This document shows positions 32,026 to 43,422 of a stretch of 64,000 nt of DNA, piece after piece. The translations under genes were made by a program, and so were the position numbers. Numbering within the stretch: the first letter of the stretch is position 1; the number at the start of each line of letters is the position of its first letter. This stretch comes from Siphonodentalium dalli (lineage: Eukaryota > Mollusca > Scaphopoda > Gadilida > Siphonodentaliidae), in contig CP136063.1 of the NCBI GenBank assembly GCA_032622095.1, positions 64,929,897 through 64,993,896 of the forward strand. The letters are read 5' to 3'. The notes under the pieces are model-generated. The model did not search any database and had not been told where the DNA came from. It saw only the letters and a list, made by a program, of their open reading frames with translations.

Positions 32026-32475
32026 CTTGTGTAATTTTAGAACAATACTGATCCTTGTATACCACACTATTGCCGCCGCTCCTAAGTTCTATAGCTTTGA
32101 CGTCTACTTTCCAAACGCACCGCAATTGATTATATTTTGAACAACAAAGAAACCCTTTGGTAATATATCCATACAGGTGCTGTTAGTCGAAACTCAGTCA
32201 GATTATTGTCGTCTGCTGCTTACTAATAACGAATAATCAAAGTGTTCCCTTCGCTCATTGCAGTTGTGTGGTACTTCTGTGTATTTTCTCGGGATAATTT
32301 GGCGAATACATCAGCAAGGCAAGTGGCAAATTAACCACCTTAGGACAGCCTGGTCACGAGATGTGTTCGGGTATCTGAAACAAAAGAAAGCTACAGATGA
32401 CTACATTGTGCTATATATGCCCGCGAGCCCACTAACAACCCACCCCATTGTACCGAGAAAGATAACATAATAATT
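32026..32475 (-). other. Conserved 5' flank of zinc-finger 2 with single satellite-founder unit
   Basis: Conserved with the other three loci from GCGGCGGCAATAGTGTGG outwards, so it probably holds the promoter and 5' UTR; no TATA box is evident. At about 32402-32475 it contains one copy of the ACAACCCACCCCATTGTACC ... GATAACATAATAAT unit, which is expanded to about 50 copies at 59860-62700. Confidence 0.55.
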
Positions 32476-33229
32476 AACAGGAATCACACATCATTTGTTG
32501 AAAATCAATCGTTCGATTTGACACAAAATTAGTCAAAACGAATGTTTCTGAGATAATTTCCACAAAACACAAGAAAACTAAAAATAAATATTTGTAATTG
32601 CCATCAATTGTGCGGCACGAGCCGACGTCAAAATCGAAAAAAAACATCCGTCTAATTTATATTTAAACAAATACGGAGAGAGTTATAACTCAGAACACTC
32701 TTTATCTGCTTTTTTATACAACATTTCTCTTTTGAAAGTCCATATCTGACCAGCAGAGAGTCCTAATAATGAGCTTATTTTCACAATATACCACCAGTGG
32801 TAACACATAAAGATGCATAATCAGAATTAAAGATGGATTATCTCTTTAAATAACAAATATGAAATAGTTGCTAACCGACTCCCAATATATTTGACCAACG
32901 CAATTAACAACCCCAATATTCAATGTATTTATTGATAAAAACTGGAACAAATTATTTATATGAGGAGTCGAATATAAATCGTACTGTGTTGAATGATACA
33001 CGTCCGTTTTAACAATATAGATCTACCTAAATACCAATATACATTTTGTTTTACCGGATAACAAAACAGACGTCTCATACATGCTTTCGTGTGTCATGAC
33101 GATTTGTCGCGGCTCTCGAACTGGGTGACATTCCAGGTCTCGAGCGGGCGACAAATCCCCGTTTCTATTAAGGGCGCAGATGACAACTGCATATTATTTT
33201 ATGTGCCATACTAAGAACAACATTAATAG

Positions 33230-35309
33230 CAACCACAACGCGCCGCAGGCGCGTTGTTGCTTTTCAAGTTTAGGCGTGAATGACGTCATTAATTTTTACA
33301 ATACCATGAAACAGCATTTCGACGCGATGAAAATCCGGACAAGAAAAATGGGTTAAAAATCACGTGACTTCCGCTTCGCTTTCGCATAGAATCATGGGAA
33401 CAATAATATCCCAAAAAGAAACGGTGACACAGAATCGGAAGTGGACCAACGGGATGGTTATAAAATTAACAACTTTAGTTTTTCTGAACAATTCCTACGT
33501 GATTTTGGCCTATAGATGAGTTTCGTTTGACCAATTTCGTTGGTTAGCTGAATAAAATCAGCGAAGACGTCATGACATGGTCCATGACGTCATTTGCGTC
33601 ATTTGGTGTTGTGGGCTAGAATCCAGAAAAAATTGGTCTCCGCAGGAAACACTGATTTCACATCAGTATACTAGACTTGGTTGCATTTATAACCGTTTTC
33701 GCAAAAGATATATGCGAAAATAGCACAAGCAAACGTGCCTGCTTCAGAATCAAATTACCACAGTTGAATAGCCAAGGATGTACCCTTTCCAACAATGTAT
33801 AGCACGACATCGTGTGTTGCGCCGATGTTTACTTAAGGTGTTTTGTAATAACGATCCCGCCTTAGCTGCGTGTAATTTTCCTCCGGACAAATTGCTCAGC
33901 GAAAAATCCCCCTAATAGGCGGACAACACATTCAATAAGTTCCCGTCTCGCAACGATTTGGCCTCACAGACATATCAGCGGCTTATCAATTCCTTCGAGA
34001 TAAATGATTGAACCAATCTACCCTAACAAGGGGGATTTTTTCACGGTTGTATGTCGCGCGAATAGTATTGGCTGGCTGCCAGGTATTCACACTCAACATC
34101 GGAACGCGGCTTATTATTTGAAATCATTTGTGAGCAGTGGTGGCGGAGAGGAAGTCAAATTATATGTCCATCATAACATGGGTCGCCTTCGTTGGTGAAG
34201 GTGGAATTAAGCCTCAACCAAATTTGTTGTCAAGTTGATGTGGGGGGCTTATATGACCTTGACCTTGACCATAAAATGACCTTGACCTCTGTTGAAAGAC
34301 ATCTCACTTAAAGGGCCATTTTGCTAGATATGTGTTGCGATGTACGCGCTAATGTCAATATTCAGAGGCCTTTTATAGCTATCCTTTAGAAATATACCGG
34401 TATCGAGGCTCCTACATACTCGAGTCTGTATCTGACGAACAGAAACATGGGAGTACGATATCAATTTAAACTTGACCTCCACAAAGAATCTATTATATAT
34501 TTGAAGAAAGTTTGTGGTCTGTGCGTGTGGGTGTGTGTGTATGTATGTATGTGTGTGTGTGTTTCCGCGATGGAATCGGAAACGGCTAACCGATTTTGAT
34601 GAAACTTGGTACGGGTATGTAGTTTGACCTGAGGACTAACATGGGTATATCCGTTTGACCGTGCGGCGTGACCTTGACCTTCAAATGACCTTGAACTCAA
34701 GTTCTCCGCTGAGCCGATTTTCACCAAATTTGGTATGTGGGGGTAGTTTCAGGCGCTGGGCAATTTCGTCACACCCGGATGCCCGTGCGGCGTGAAATTG
34801 ATATTTTAAATGACATTGAACTGTATCTGGGTATCCACTGGGCCGATTTCCACCATTTTTTGGGGGTGTTGGTGTAGATGGGGATGCCAACAAATTTCGT
34901 CTCACCCACATGCCCGTCAGACAGGTACCCAGCTAAAACCTAATGTATAGTTTGTGACTTTTGTCTGTTAGCTATGGCCGGGAAAACTTCCGGACGGATT
35001 TCGACGAAACTTGATACCTAAGTGTACGTTTGTCCGGGAAGTGTTTTGGACGGGTCAAAGTGTGATGCTTGATCTTCAAAATGGTCGATTCAAGATCAAA
35101 TCAGGTATTAGTGGCGGATTTCGACGATATTCGATAGCTAGGGATACTTTTGTCCGGGCAGTGTTTTGGACGGCTTAACTCGTAACCCCGACCTGACATT
35201 GACATTCAAAACGGTAAATACAAGGTCAAATTTGGTCAAATTTCGCATAACTAGATCCGACGAAGCACCGCGTGTGGTTGCCCCGTTACGTGTCACGTAC
35301 GATCATATT
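33230..35309. mobile_element. 2.1-kb insertion with a GC-rich terminal hairpin, possible Helitron/Helentron-like element
   Basis: Present in unit B and absent from unit A, where AACATTAA and TAAACAACG are directly joined. The left boundary starts with GCAACCACAACGCGCC and a hairpin CAACGCGCC-GCA-GGCGCGTTG. No clear target duplication beyond TA is visible. Inserted between A and T with a hairpin near one end is what Helitron-type elements do, but neither a CTRR end nor a TC start is present, so this is tentative. It contains no Rep/helicase ORF. Inside are a (GT)n tract (34525-34562), TGACCTTGACCTT units and a 130-bp-type satellite portion. Confidence 0.6.
34920..35260 (+). repeat. ~130-bp satellite units inside the 2.1-kb insertion
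   Basis: Two to three units with TTTTGGACGGGTCAAA and GTTAGCTATGGCCGGGAAAA landmarks, as at 1-1853. Their presence inside a mobile insertion suggests how this family spreads. Confidence 0.8.
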
Positions 35310-36299
35310 AAACAACGCTCTTTATTATTCTGTATTCCCAGATAAACAATTGTCTGGTCGTTGAGACTCGATTTTGAGGTGAACCTCGAACAAATAGCTG
35401 TTTTGGTGTCATTTTGTCAGGGGTAGGTTCTGGGGTACAATGTATTTGAAATTCGCTTGGTGGAAAATGTTCTACATATCTTTGAAATAGGGTCTTAATT
35501 ATGGTTTTTGGGGTGTCAATTGTGCAGTTGGGACTGATGGAAAGAAACGCCCACCCGTGAACACATTTGCTATCCTTTTGACATTTGGTGTTTTTGAGTA
35601 TGACGATACTCATACAACAGCATACCCAAAACTCCCATGAATTCCAGAATGGGGTAAGTCCTCATTGTTTGGGTCAAAATACTGGAAAATGTAAAACAAA
35701 ATGGTGAAAATTGGAATTTTGTTAATAAACAAACCTGCTAACCATAAACGCTCAGTCGAGTTCCCTGACTACCAAGATGTGACCAAATATTAACATATCC
35801 AAAATTGCCAAGCGCTTTTTTTGATAAAAATGAAGAAAATATGTAAGAAAATGGTGAAAATTGGAATTTTTGTCCTGGAAGTAGGTCGGTCAACGTTCAT
35901 CCCCAACTGGGGCCCCAGTGTTAAACATGATCCATTGTTTGTTTGTAAAGATGTCTGCCCAAACTATCTGGACGCAGACATGTGATCGTGTATGTACCAG
36001 GTAATTTGTCGGCCATTTCCTGGAGTGTACTACCACTAACTTCAATTGTCTGCATATGTCTGCCATTTCTTGCATAAGTTGACTGTAAATCTATAAAATG
36101 GCGCATCCTAATCAGTTGCAATGAGTCATATCACGAGGAGTTGACAATTTGGTGTCTAAAAAGCTTTCAAAATGACAGCGAAAATGGCAATCGGAAGTGA
36201 CAATTGAAGTGTTTTGTTTTTGTTTATTTTTTTTACTAAATCTTACTATATAAAATAAATGTATCCAATATATACTAGCAGTCATATATGCCACCATAC

Positions 36300-37760
36300 G
36301 AGTTTCCAAATCCACCCGCTAGTTTCGTAGTACATAATGACATGTACATAAACCACCTACATGTAACGAGTACGCCAAACCACACACAGAGTTACAAAAT
36401 CCAAAAACAATCATAGGAGTATCTCAATCTATACGACGGGCGCCCCCAAATATTTGTTTGTTTATGTTTATTGTTTATTAGGGTTTATCGTCGTTCTAGC
36501 CGCTAGGCCACACACGACGTTGTCAATTTTACGGGTGGAGGAAAGACCACGCAGAGGCTTAATTTCACCGGGAAATTGTTCCACTTCGTGTAGAAACCAT
36601 CGACCCCCCGGAAAGCAACTGACAAACTTGCCCAGATACACGATACCGGTCACCCTCCCTATGACGGGGTTCGAACCAACTTCGTCAGCGCTGGACGGCC
36701 TGTGACGGCGTAATACACCTGGCACTCTACCGACTGGACCACCGGGCGCCCCGACGGGCGCCCCAAATCCAAATATTGTTCCAAACCATTGGAGGGGTAT
36801 TCCCCAAACTAGTTTCACAAACCACTCGACTGATGTAGGCTAATGTAGGTAATGCCCCAAACGATACCCAACTGGTATCACAACCCACACGTATAGTCCC
36901 CCAAACCGAGCATCCCAATGCACATAACCAGTGTCTAAATTCTATAACGAGTGTCTCAAACCACTGAAAGTGAACAAACCACAAAACTGGTGCCCCAAAA
37001 CCACCCAACTGAAGTCACAAATCACCCAGCGGGTGACCCAAACCATAAAACTAGCATCACAAACCATTCAATAAGTTCCATATCCACCCAACTGGACATG
37101 TGTTACAACCCAACTACTATTTCAGACGACCATGTGAGCTTATCAAACCACCCAGAGAGTTTACCAAAACATGGTTCGATATATCTGATGGATGGTTTTG
37201 TACACTAGTTATGGGACACTCATAAGATGATGTGGGATTTTAAGTGGGTGGTTTGAAAGACTATTTGGGCGTTTTAGACACCCCTGGTGGTTTGAGACAA
37301 TCGTCGTGTGGCTTGGAACACTCATTGGATGATTATGGAAACTCATCTGTCGGTTTGGGACATCCATTGGATGGTTTGTGGTACACACTCGATGGTTTCA
37401 GACAACCATTTGGGTGGTTTGGGACACCACGTGCATGAATTGGGACCCTAGACAATCGTTGGATGGTGTGGAACACACATCGGACTGGTTTGGGCACTAT
37501 TTTGACGTGCACTATTTGGGTGGACTGTGTTACATGTTATGTGGTTTTTGGGACACTAGTTGGCCTATATGGGACGCCCGTTCTATGGACTGGAACACTC
37601 TCCAATTAATTTGGTATATTATTAAGAATGTGGGAGAGATGCCCGTTGTGTGGTTATATGCTCCTTAGATGATTTGGGACACCCGTTAAGTTGTTTTGGA
37701 CACACATTGGATGTATTTCGACACTAGTTTGGTTGCTTTGGACACTCATCAAATTATATT
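36300..37760. repeat. Mirror-arranged ~27-bp degenerate arrays, copy B
   Basis: Unit-B counterpart of 27236-28730, with the C-rich side at about 36766-37125 and the G-rich side at 37240-37750. It differs by a few substitutions and one short deletion near 37448. Confidence 0.75.
36447..36752 (-). mobile_element. tRNA-derived SINE, copy B
   Basis: Same SINE as at 27395-27700, with the same target duplication GACGGGCGCCCC at 36435-36446 and 36753-36764. Because both units have it at the same site, it inserted before the tandem duplication. Confidence 0.9.
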
Positions 37761-37834
37761 CGATATGTATTACCATGTATATTCTTAATACCATTGTACT
37801 ATGGTTAAAGAATTAAATGATACTGATACTGATA

Positions 37835-38068
37835 TATGACAAATATATAATACATTTATTCATACCATGTATATGACAAATATATAATACATTTATTCAC
37901 ACCATGTATATAACAAATATATAATACATTTATTCACACCATGCATATGACAAATTTATAATACATTTATCCACGCCATGTATATGACAAATATATAATA
38001 CATTTATTCACACCATGTATATGACAAATATATAATACATTTATTCACACTATGTATATAACAAATAT
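37835..38068 (+). repeat. 37-bp tandem repeat, six units
   Basis: Counterpart of 28789-29134 with three fewer units. The first, variant-bearing and last units are recognisable in both, so change was internal. Confidence 0.92.
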
Positions 38069-39138
38069 TTGTAATAATTTACATACGTGCAAGAAACGAT
38101 TTCTGGCTACACGGAAACGTATTACAATTACATAGTTAATTAAAGTTAAACATGAAAAACATATTGGAATAAGAACATAGAATAAAACATTCGTATCAAA
38201 GCTGTAGTAGATGTATAATGGGGCAAAGTTTACGCTACGTAATCCCGTACGGGTGTGTTCGATGTTTCAGGAGATTTGTTATAGGACCTGGGTTGATTTT
38301 GCTTTAGATTCTGTCATATAAAATAACATATTTTACGAAAAAGGTTCCATCTGATAGAAGATGGATAACTTAAAAATCGAGTGGTTATTACCATTATATT
38401 CTAGAGTTATCCATCTTCATCCGCAATTTGTTCGTTTGGCCACGCGTTTCTGGGCCACATCTCGAGAAATTAACAAACTTCAAAAATCGATATCTCAATA
38501 CTCTGAGCTTTGGTGGATGCGTTCCTCGACTCGAATAAAATTTGTTTTACCCCGAAGCCAAAGAAATAGTAATTTAGGAGTGTCTGATGGGATTGTCCGT
38601 ACATGTGGCCTCAGTGAATATAACTCAACACTTTGCGTCTTTAGTTGTCAGGGATGAGGAAATCATATTCAATATTGGTATGATGTGTAATATTTACATG
38701 CTTTTGTATTGCATTTGCTGTATAAAAACCAATCTTTTGTATTTGTATTCACATACGTTGGAAATTGTTAAGTATTTTCAATTATTGTTTCGTTACTGGT
38801 TACTTTCGTATTACATTTTGCCGAAACATTCTATTTTTTTTTTTAATTTACCGGGAACATTTCTTACAATAGTATCGATTTGAGTGGACCAATGAAAAAT
38901 GGGCATAGGTTTCAGCGTACACGCTGTACATATATCTTTAAATATAATTACTAGTAATATTTACTTACATATATGACATGCATAGTATGTTTAAATATAT
39001 AAATGTTGATCGCAGATGGAAAATTGTTCCATAAATATAGTATGTTATATGTTAGCGGACATGCTAACAAACATATCTTATCACATCATTAGCAGCCATG
39101 GTATTTCTAACAAGTCAAATTCGACGACGCGACAAACC
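38069..39138. other. 3' flank of zinc-finger 3
   Basis: Near-identical to 29135-30599 minus the TTAA MITE; the single TTAA at 38136-38139 is the empty target. The 98-aa ORF at 38361-38657 matches 29822-30118 and I do not consider it coding, for the same reasons. Confidence 0.6.
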
Positions 39139-39304
39139 GCTTGCTGTCGCTGCAGCTATGATGTTTATCACCAGTGAAGTATATCCGGCGCGGTCCTTTA
39201 GGTCATAACATAAGCTACCATGATGTTCCAATCACAAGCGAAGACTCCAAGAATGGTGTCTTTTCGTGTGTTCATTTAAATCGGATGAAGAAACAAATCG
39301 TTTG
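39139..39304 (-). pseudogene. Out-of-frame C-terminal fingers of zinc-finger 3
   Basis: Same arrangement as 30600-30765: one complete finger in the shifted frame (CSCTVCDKRFVSSSDLNEH) and an older decayed one further downstream. Confidence 0.8.
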
Positions 39305-40738
39305 TCACACACGGTGCAACTGCAAGTTTTCTCTCCGGTGTGGTCTCTCGCCCGTGTGAACTCTCCGGATGTGGTCAGTTAGCTCACTCGAAGAAACAAA
39401 TCGCTTATCACACACGGTGCAGTTATAATGTTTCTCCCCGGTGTGAATTCTCCTGGTGTGGTCAGTTAGCTCACTCGAAGAAACAAATCGCTTATCACAC
39501 ACGGTGCAGTTATAATGTTTCTCCCCGGTGTGAATTCTCCTGGTGTGGTCAGTTAGCTCACTCGAAGAAACAAATCGCTTATCACACACGGTGCAGTTAT
39601 AATGTTTCTCCCCGGTGTGAATTCTCCTGGTGTGGTCAGTTAGCTCACTCGAACAAACAAATCGCTTGTCACACACGTTGCAGCTATAAGGTTTCTCCCC
39701 GGTGTGAATTCTCCTGGTGTGGTCAGTTAGCTCACTCGAGGAAACGAATCTCTTGTCACATTCAGAGCATTTATGAGGTTTCTCGCCCGTGTGGAACCTC
39801 CGGGCGTGGTCAGTCAGGGCGCCGGAGGTTGCACATGATTTACTACATTGCTGACATTTATATGGTTTGACTCCACTGTGTGTTCTTAAGTGTTCAGTCA
39901 GCTTACTCTGCTGAGCGAATCCTTTACAACAAATATCACACATGAACGGCGTTTCTCCTGTATGGGTTCTCATGTGTGATTTTAGAGTACCATTTTGGGT
40001 GAATCCTTTCTCACAAATATCACATTTAAATGGGCGATCTCCCTTGTGAATCCTCATATGTACCAGTAGTCCGCTAGACTGGGTAAATGACTTGTCACAC
40101 ACAGTACACTGGTATGACATAACGCCCGAATGGATCAGCATATGTTGTGCCAAGTGTTTCTGGTCTCTGAACCCTTTCCCACACGTCTCACACGTATACG
40201 GCTTCTCTCCTGTGTGGATCATCACGTGTGTAGTCAATTCACGTCGCTCTAGGAATCCCTTTTGACAAAAACTGCATTTGAAAGGGTGATAACCGGCGTG
40301 AATGTTTTGTCTATGTCGAGTCAGATGATGAGCTTTAGTGTAAGACTTTCCACAGTCTGCACACTCGTATGGTTTCACACCCGAATGGAGTTTCGTGTGT
40401 GCCTTCAGATTAGCAGCGGTGGTGAACGATTTGCTACATTCAGTACAACGATGACTCTGACGTTGCTCAATATCGTGTATTAATTTATGTTTGTTCCTGC
40501 AACTTTGATCACCGAAGGTCTTTCCGCACACGTCACATGCAAAAGGCTTCTCCCCTGTGTGGATCCGCATGTGTGTTTTAAGATTAGATGACTGCACGAA
40601 TCCTTTAAGACAGACATCACACTGGTGTGGTTTCTCTCCAGAATGAATCATCAAATGTGATTTAAGTTTACTGGTCTGGGTGAACTTCTTTAGACATATA
40701 TCACACTGGTATCGCCTCGCTCGGGTTTGGACGGACAT
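39305..40738 (-). CDS. C2H2 zinc-finger protein 3 (16 fingers, expanded array)
   Basis: 477 aa, single exon, from the conserved MSVQTR ATG at 40738; the frame reaches 40780 only by a GTG. Sixteen intact fingers. It differs from zinc-finger 2 mainly by two additional 87-bp (29-codon) units near the C-terminus: three successive YNCTVCDKRFVSSSELTDH fingers joined by TGEKH in place of TGEKP linkers, preceded by a YSCNVC finger with Cys at the usual -1 position. The repeated DNA units start at about 39421, 39508 and 39595 on the plus strand and are almost identical, indicating unequal exchange or slippage after the locus duplicated. Likely a nuclear DNA-binding factor; no effector domain. Confidence 0.9.
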   Translation of the reverse strand: MSVQTRARRYQCDICLKKFTQTSKLKSHLMIHSGEKPHQCDVCLKGFVQSSNLKTHMRIHTGEKPFACDVCGKTFGDQSCRNKHKLIHDIEQRQSHRCTECSKSFTTAANLKAHTKLHSGVKPYECADCGKSYTKAHHLTRHRQNIHAGYHPFKCSFCQKGFLERRELTTHVMIHTGEKPYTCETCGKGFRDQKHLAQHMLIHSGVMSYQCTVCDKSFTQSSGLLVHMRIHKGDRPFKCDICEKGFTQNGTLKSHMRTHTGETPFMCDICCKGFAQQSKLTEHLRTHSGVKPYKCQQCSKSCATSGALTDHARRFHTGEKPHKCSECDKRFVSSSELTDHTRRIHTGEKPYSCNVCDKRFVCSSELTDHTRRIHTGEKHYNCTVCDKRFVSSSELTDHTRRIHTGEKHYNCTVCDKRFVSSSELTDHTRRIHTGEKHYNCTVCDKRFVSSSELTDHIRRVHTGERPHRRENLQLHRV

Positions 40739-41183
40739 CTTGTGTAATTTTAGAACAATACTGATCCTTGTATACCACACTATTGCCGCCGCTCCTAAGT
40801 TCTATAGCTTTGACGTCTACTTTCCAAACGCACCGCAATTGATTATATTTTGAACAACAAAGAAACCCTTTGGTAATATATCCATACAGGTGCTGTTAGT
40901 CGAAACTCAGTCAGATTATTGTCGTCTGCTGCTTACTAATAACGAATAATCAAAGTGTTCCCTTCGCTCATTGCAGTTGTGTGGTACTTCTGTGTATTTT
41001 CTCGGGATAATTTGGCGAATACATCAGCAAGACAAGTGGCAAATTAACCACCTTAGGACAGCCTGGTCACGAGATGTGTTCGGGTATCTGAAACAAAAGA
41101 AAACTACAGATGACTACATTGTGCTATATATGCCCGCGAGCCCACTAACAACCCACCCCATTGTACCGAGAAAGATAACATAA
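40739..41183 (-). other. Conserved 5' flank of zinc-finger 3 with single satellite-founder unit
   Basis: Almost identical to 32026-32475, including one copy of the ACAACCCACCCCATTGTACC unit at about 41110-41183. Likely promoter and 5' UTR; the core elements cannot be assigned. Confidence 0.55.
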
Positions 41184-41585
41184 TAATTAACAGGAATCAC
41201 ACATCATTTGTTGAAAATCAATCATTCGATTTGACACAAAATTAGTCAAAACGAATGTTTCTGAGATAATTTCCACAAAACACAAGAAAACTAAAAATAA
41301 ATATTTGTAATTGCCATCAATTGTGCGGCACGAGCCGACGTCAAAATCGAAAAAAAAACATCCGTCTAATTTATATTTAAACAAATACGGAGAGAGTTAT
41401 AACTCAGAACACTCTTTATCTGCTTTTTTATACAACATTTCTCTTTTGAAAGTCCATATCTGACCAGCAGAGAGTCCTAATAATGAGCTTATTTTCACAA
41501 TATACCACCAGTGGTAACACATAAAGATGCATAATCAGAATTAAAGATGGATTATCTCTTTAAATAACAAATATGAAATAGTTGC

Positions 41586-42175
41586 GTGGGTATAAAATAA
41601 TAAATATGAACTGAAGACCCCTGTCCGGAAAGGCTTCTATCAATCAATATTGATTTTATTTCGAATATTTTATTGGGCCCGTTTATTTGTCTATTTTTAG
41701 AACAGACCATTCGGGTGATACCATACAGCGATATAGAGCATTAAGCTGTTCCTATGGCTACGCACCGAATGTCAAATGTCCCAGATTGATTGGTTGTTAG
41801 CACGCAAGCGTGAATACTGTTCGGCAAATATTAGAAAGATGTGGACCGATGAAGGTTTTATAAATAGAAAATAGTTTTTTCCGGTTTATTTAAAAGTCGA
41901 ACTGCGCGACCAGAAGACCGAGTTCGGTAAAAGGTGTAGTTGGGAATTTCAATTTCGTTTATTGTCCTTGACAGTATTATGTCAATAATATTGATTTTTG
42001 GTTTGTGACAAGCTATGTCAATTACCAATAAAAGAAACTTAAAAGATAATTTGAAAGTCTTATATTTCAACTTTTATAGATATTTTTCGTTCTTTCGTTC
42101 TGATATGGTTGTGGTCGGAGACAGCCGAGTCGGCCGCCGGTTCGTTAATTAGATGCCGGTCATTCGCGAAACCAA
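41586..42175. other. Ancestral right flank of the zinc-finger 3 unit
   Basis: Aligns with about 12357-12985 in the zinc-finger 1 flank. Noncoding; short ORFs such as 41858-42070 are not maintained between copies. Confidence 0.6.
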
Positions 42176-43250
42176 TGAAGCAATAACATGATTTTCAAGG
42201 GCGTTATGGTTCAGTAACGGCCCGACAGGATGATTATCAGCCCGAGGGCCTATTAGCGGCTGTTAATCATTCCGGGAGGGCCGGTACTGAACCATAACGC
42301 CCTTGAAAATCATGTTATTACTATTATTATCACAGGGCCGTTAATGACTTAATACCATTTCACTGGGCCGTTAAAGACTTCATGACATTGTTTATTTCAA
42401 TTAAAGTCCAATATATGGGCCCTTTTTGTGGGGTGGGGAAGAGGGGGGTAATAATAAAAACCTTTTTCTTCAATTCAATAAATCTTTCAACTTTGATTTT
42501 CAAATCACAACATAATAATAAGATTGTCACTTCAACGTTCACTTTAACATGTCTTTATTTCGATAAATACTGGATTGTGCAGTTATTGAATGTACCACCG
42601 GTTATCATGGTGTGCTGCAGATTTCTCCGAGGTTGGTTATGCCATGATGTTTGAATATTATTGCCCTCCCGAAATGATTATCAAATGTTTTCAGTCTATA
42701 TTTTAGTAGCCCTTGTTGTGCTTTGTGGAATTACACTCTTTTGCAGCAAATCTAGTTCATTATCATTTAGTTCGCTCGATTGCGATATTTTGAGAATTTT
42801 GACAGATCGATCGGTCGTCTGTTATTGTTTACATTCTTCCTAATCACGTGACATTTGATTGCATCGAATATAGGTGATAAATCAACCAAGTATTGAGGAC
42901 GATTTGCGAAAATTGAGACATTGGAATATCAAAATAACTATGTATACTAACCTTTGGGGTAATAATACTTCGAAAAACAGGAATTATCCGACTGTAAATT
43001 AGTGGAAAACATGAGTAAGTTAGTGATAATCTGTTTCCATTTTTCGTTAGCGATTTGCCTAAAACGGAAGCGCAAATTGAGAAGGGAGGTAATTCTGCTG
43101 CGCATATTTTCTGCGGGCCGCGGGCCGTTATTGAAAAGCACGATCCAATATCGGCCCGCGGCCCGCAAAAATGCCGAGTGTTATGTCAATTCGAACGCCC
43201 GGTATAACAGTGCTAATGGCTTAGAGAACGCCCTATAAAGTGATAATAAT
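42176..43250. mobile_element. ~1.07-kb insertion relative to the zinc-finger 1 flank, with strong inverted repeats
   Basis: The zinc-finger 1 flank reads straight from GAAACCAAT to ATTTTATATTC (about 12985-13000); here about 1.07 kb intervenes. Near the left end are 35-bp perfect inverted arms (42182-42216 and 42285-42319, containing TTTTCAAGGGCGTTATGG). Near the right end is a GC-rich inverted repeat (TGCGGGCCGCGGGCCG mirrored near 43155-43170). GGGCCGTTAA-type motifs recur at about 42333 and 42366. Probably a non-autonomous DNA element; its precise ends are uncertain. ORFs at 42382-42654 and 42661-42843 lack domains. Confidence 0.6.
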
Positions 43251-43422
43251 ACATTTTATATTCTATAATTAAAATCATGGGTATATAATATATGATCTTG
43301 TTTATGGATATTGTAGGAAGGCTAATCTGGCCGTGTCAAATTGAGCTATAGCGCTGGGATTTCTCGCAGGACAACACATTTCGGGTTTTCGTGGGGTGTG
43401 TATGCGCTGGATGTCTTATAGT

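Larger units (their letters stand above)
25874..32871. repeat. Segmental tandem duplication, unit A (carries zinc-finger 2)
   Basis: The unit starts TAACCGACTCCCAATAT and ends AATATGAAATAGTTGC at 32871; the next base begins the second unit with the same TAACCGACTCCCAATAT. Units A and B are nearly identical except for identifiable insertions, deletions and copy-number changes: a piggyBac-like MITE only in A (29201-29600), a 2.1-kb insertion only in B (33230-35309), a 37-bp array of nine versus six units, two extra fingers in B, and a 15-bp repeat present twice in A and once in B. Confidence 0.93.
32872..41585. repeat. Segmental tandem duplication, unit B (carries zinc-finger 3)
   Basis: Head-to-tail copy of 25874-32871. 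After 32872-33229 it is interrupted by a 2.1-kb insertion (33230-35309) and then continues to AATATGAAATAGTTGC at 41585. Beyond that the sequence continues into GTGGGTATAAAATAATA, shared with the zinc-finger 1 flank at about 12360, which shows that unit B retains the ancestral right flank. Confidence 0.92.

Noticed and set aside
39340-39870. Plus-strand ORF of 176 codons opposite zinc-finger 3, and similar ORFs opposite genes 1, 2 and 4
   Set aside because: Antisense shadows of the repeated finger units; no independent domain, and boundaries vary with the fingers.
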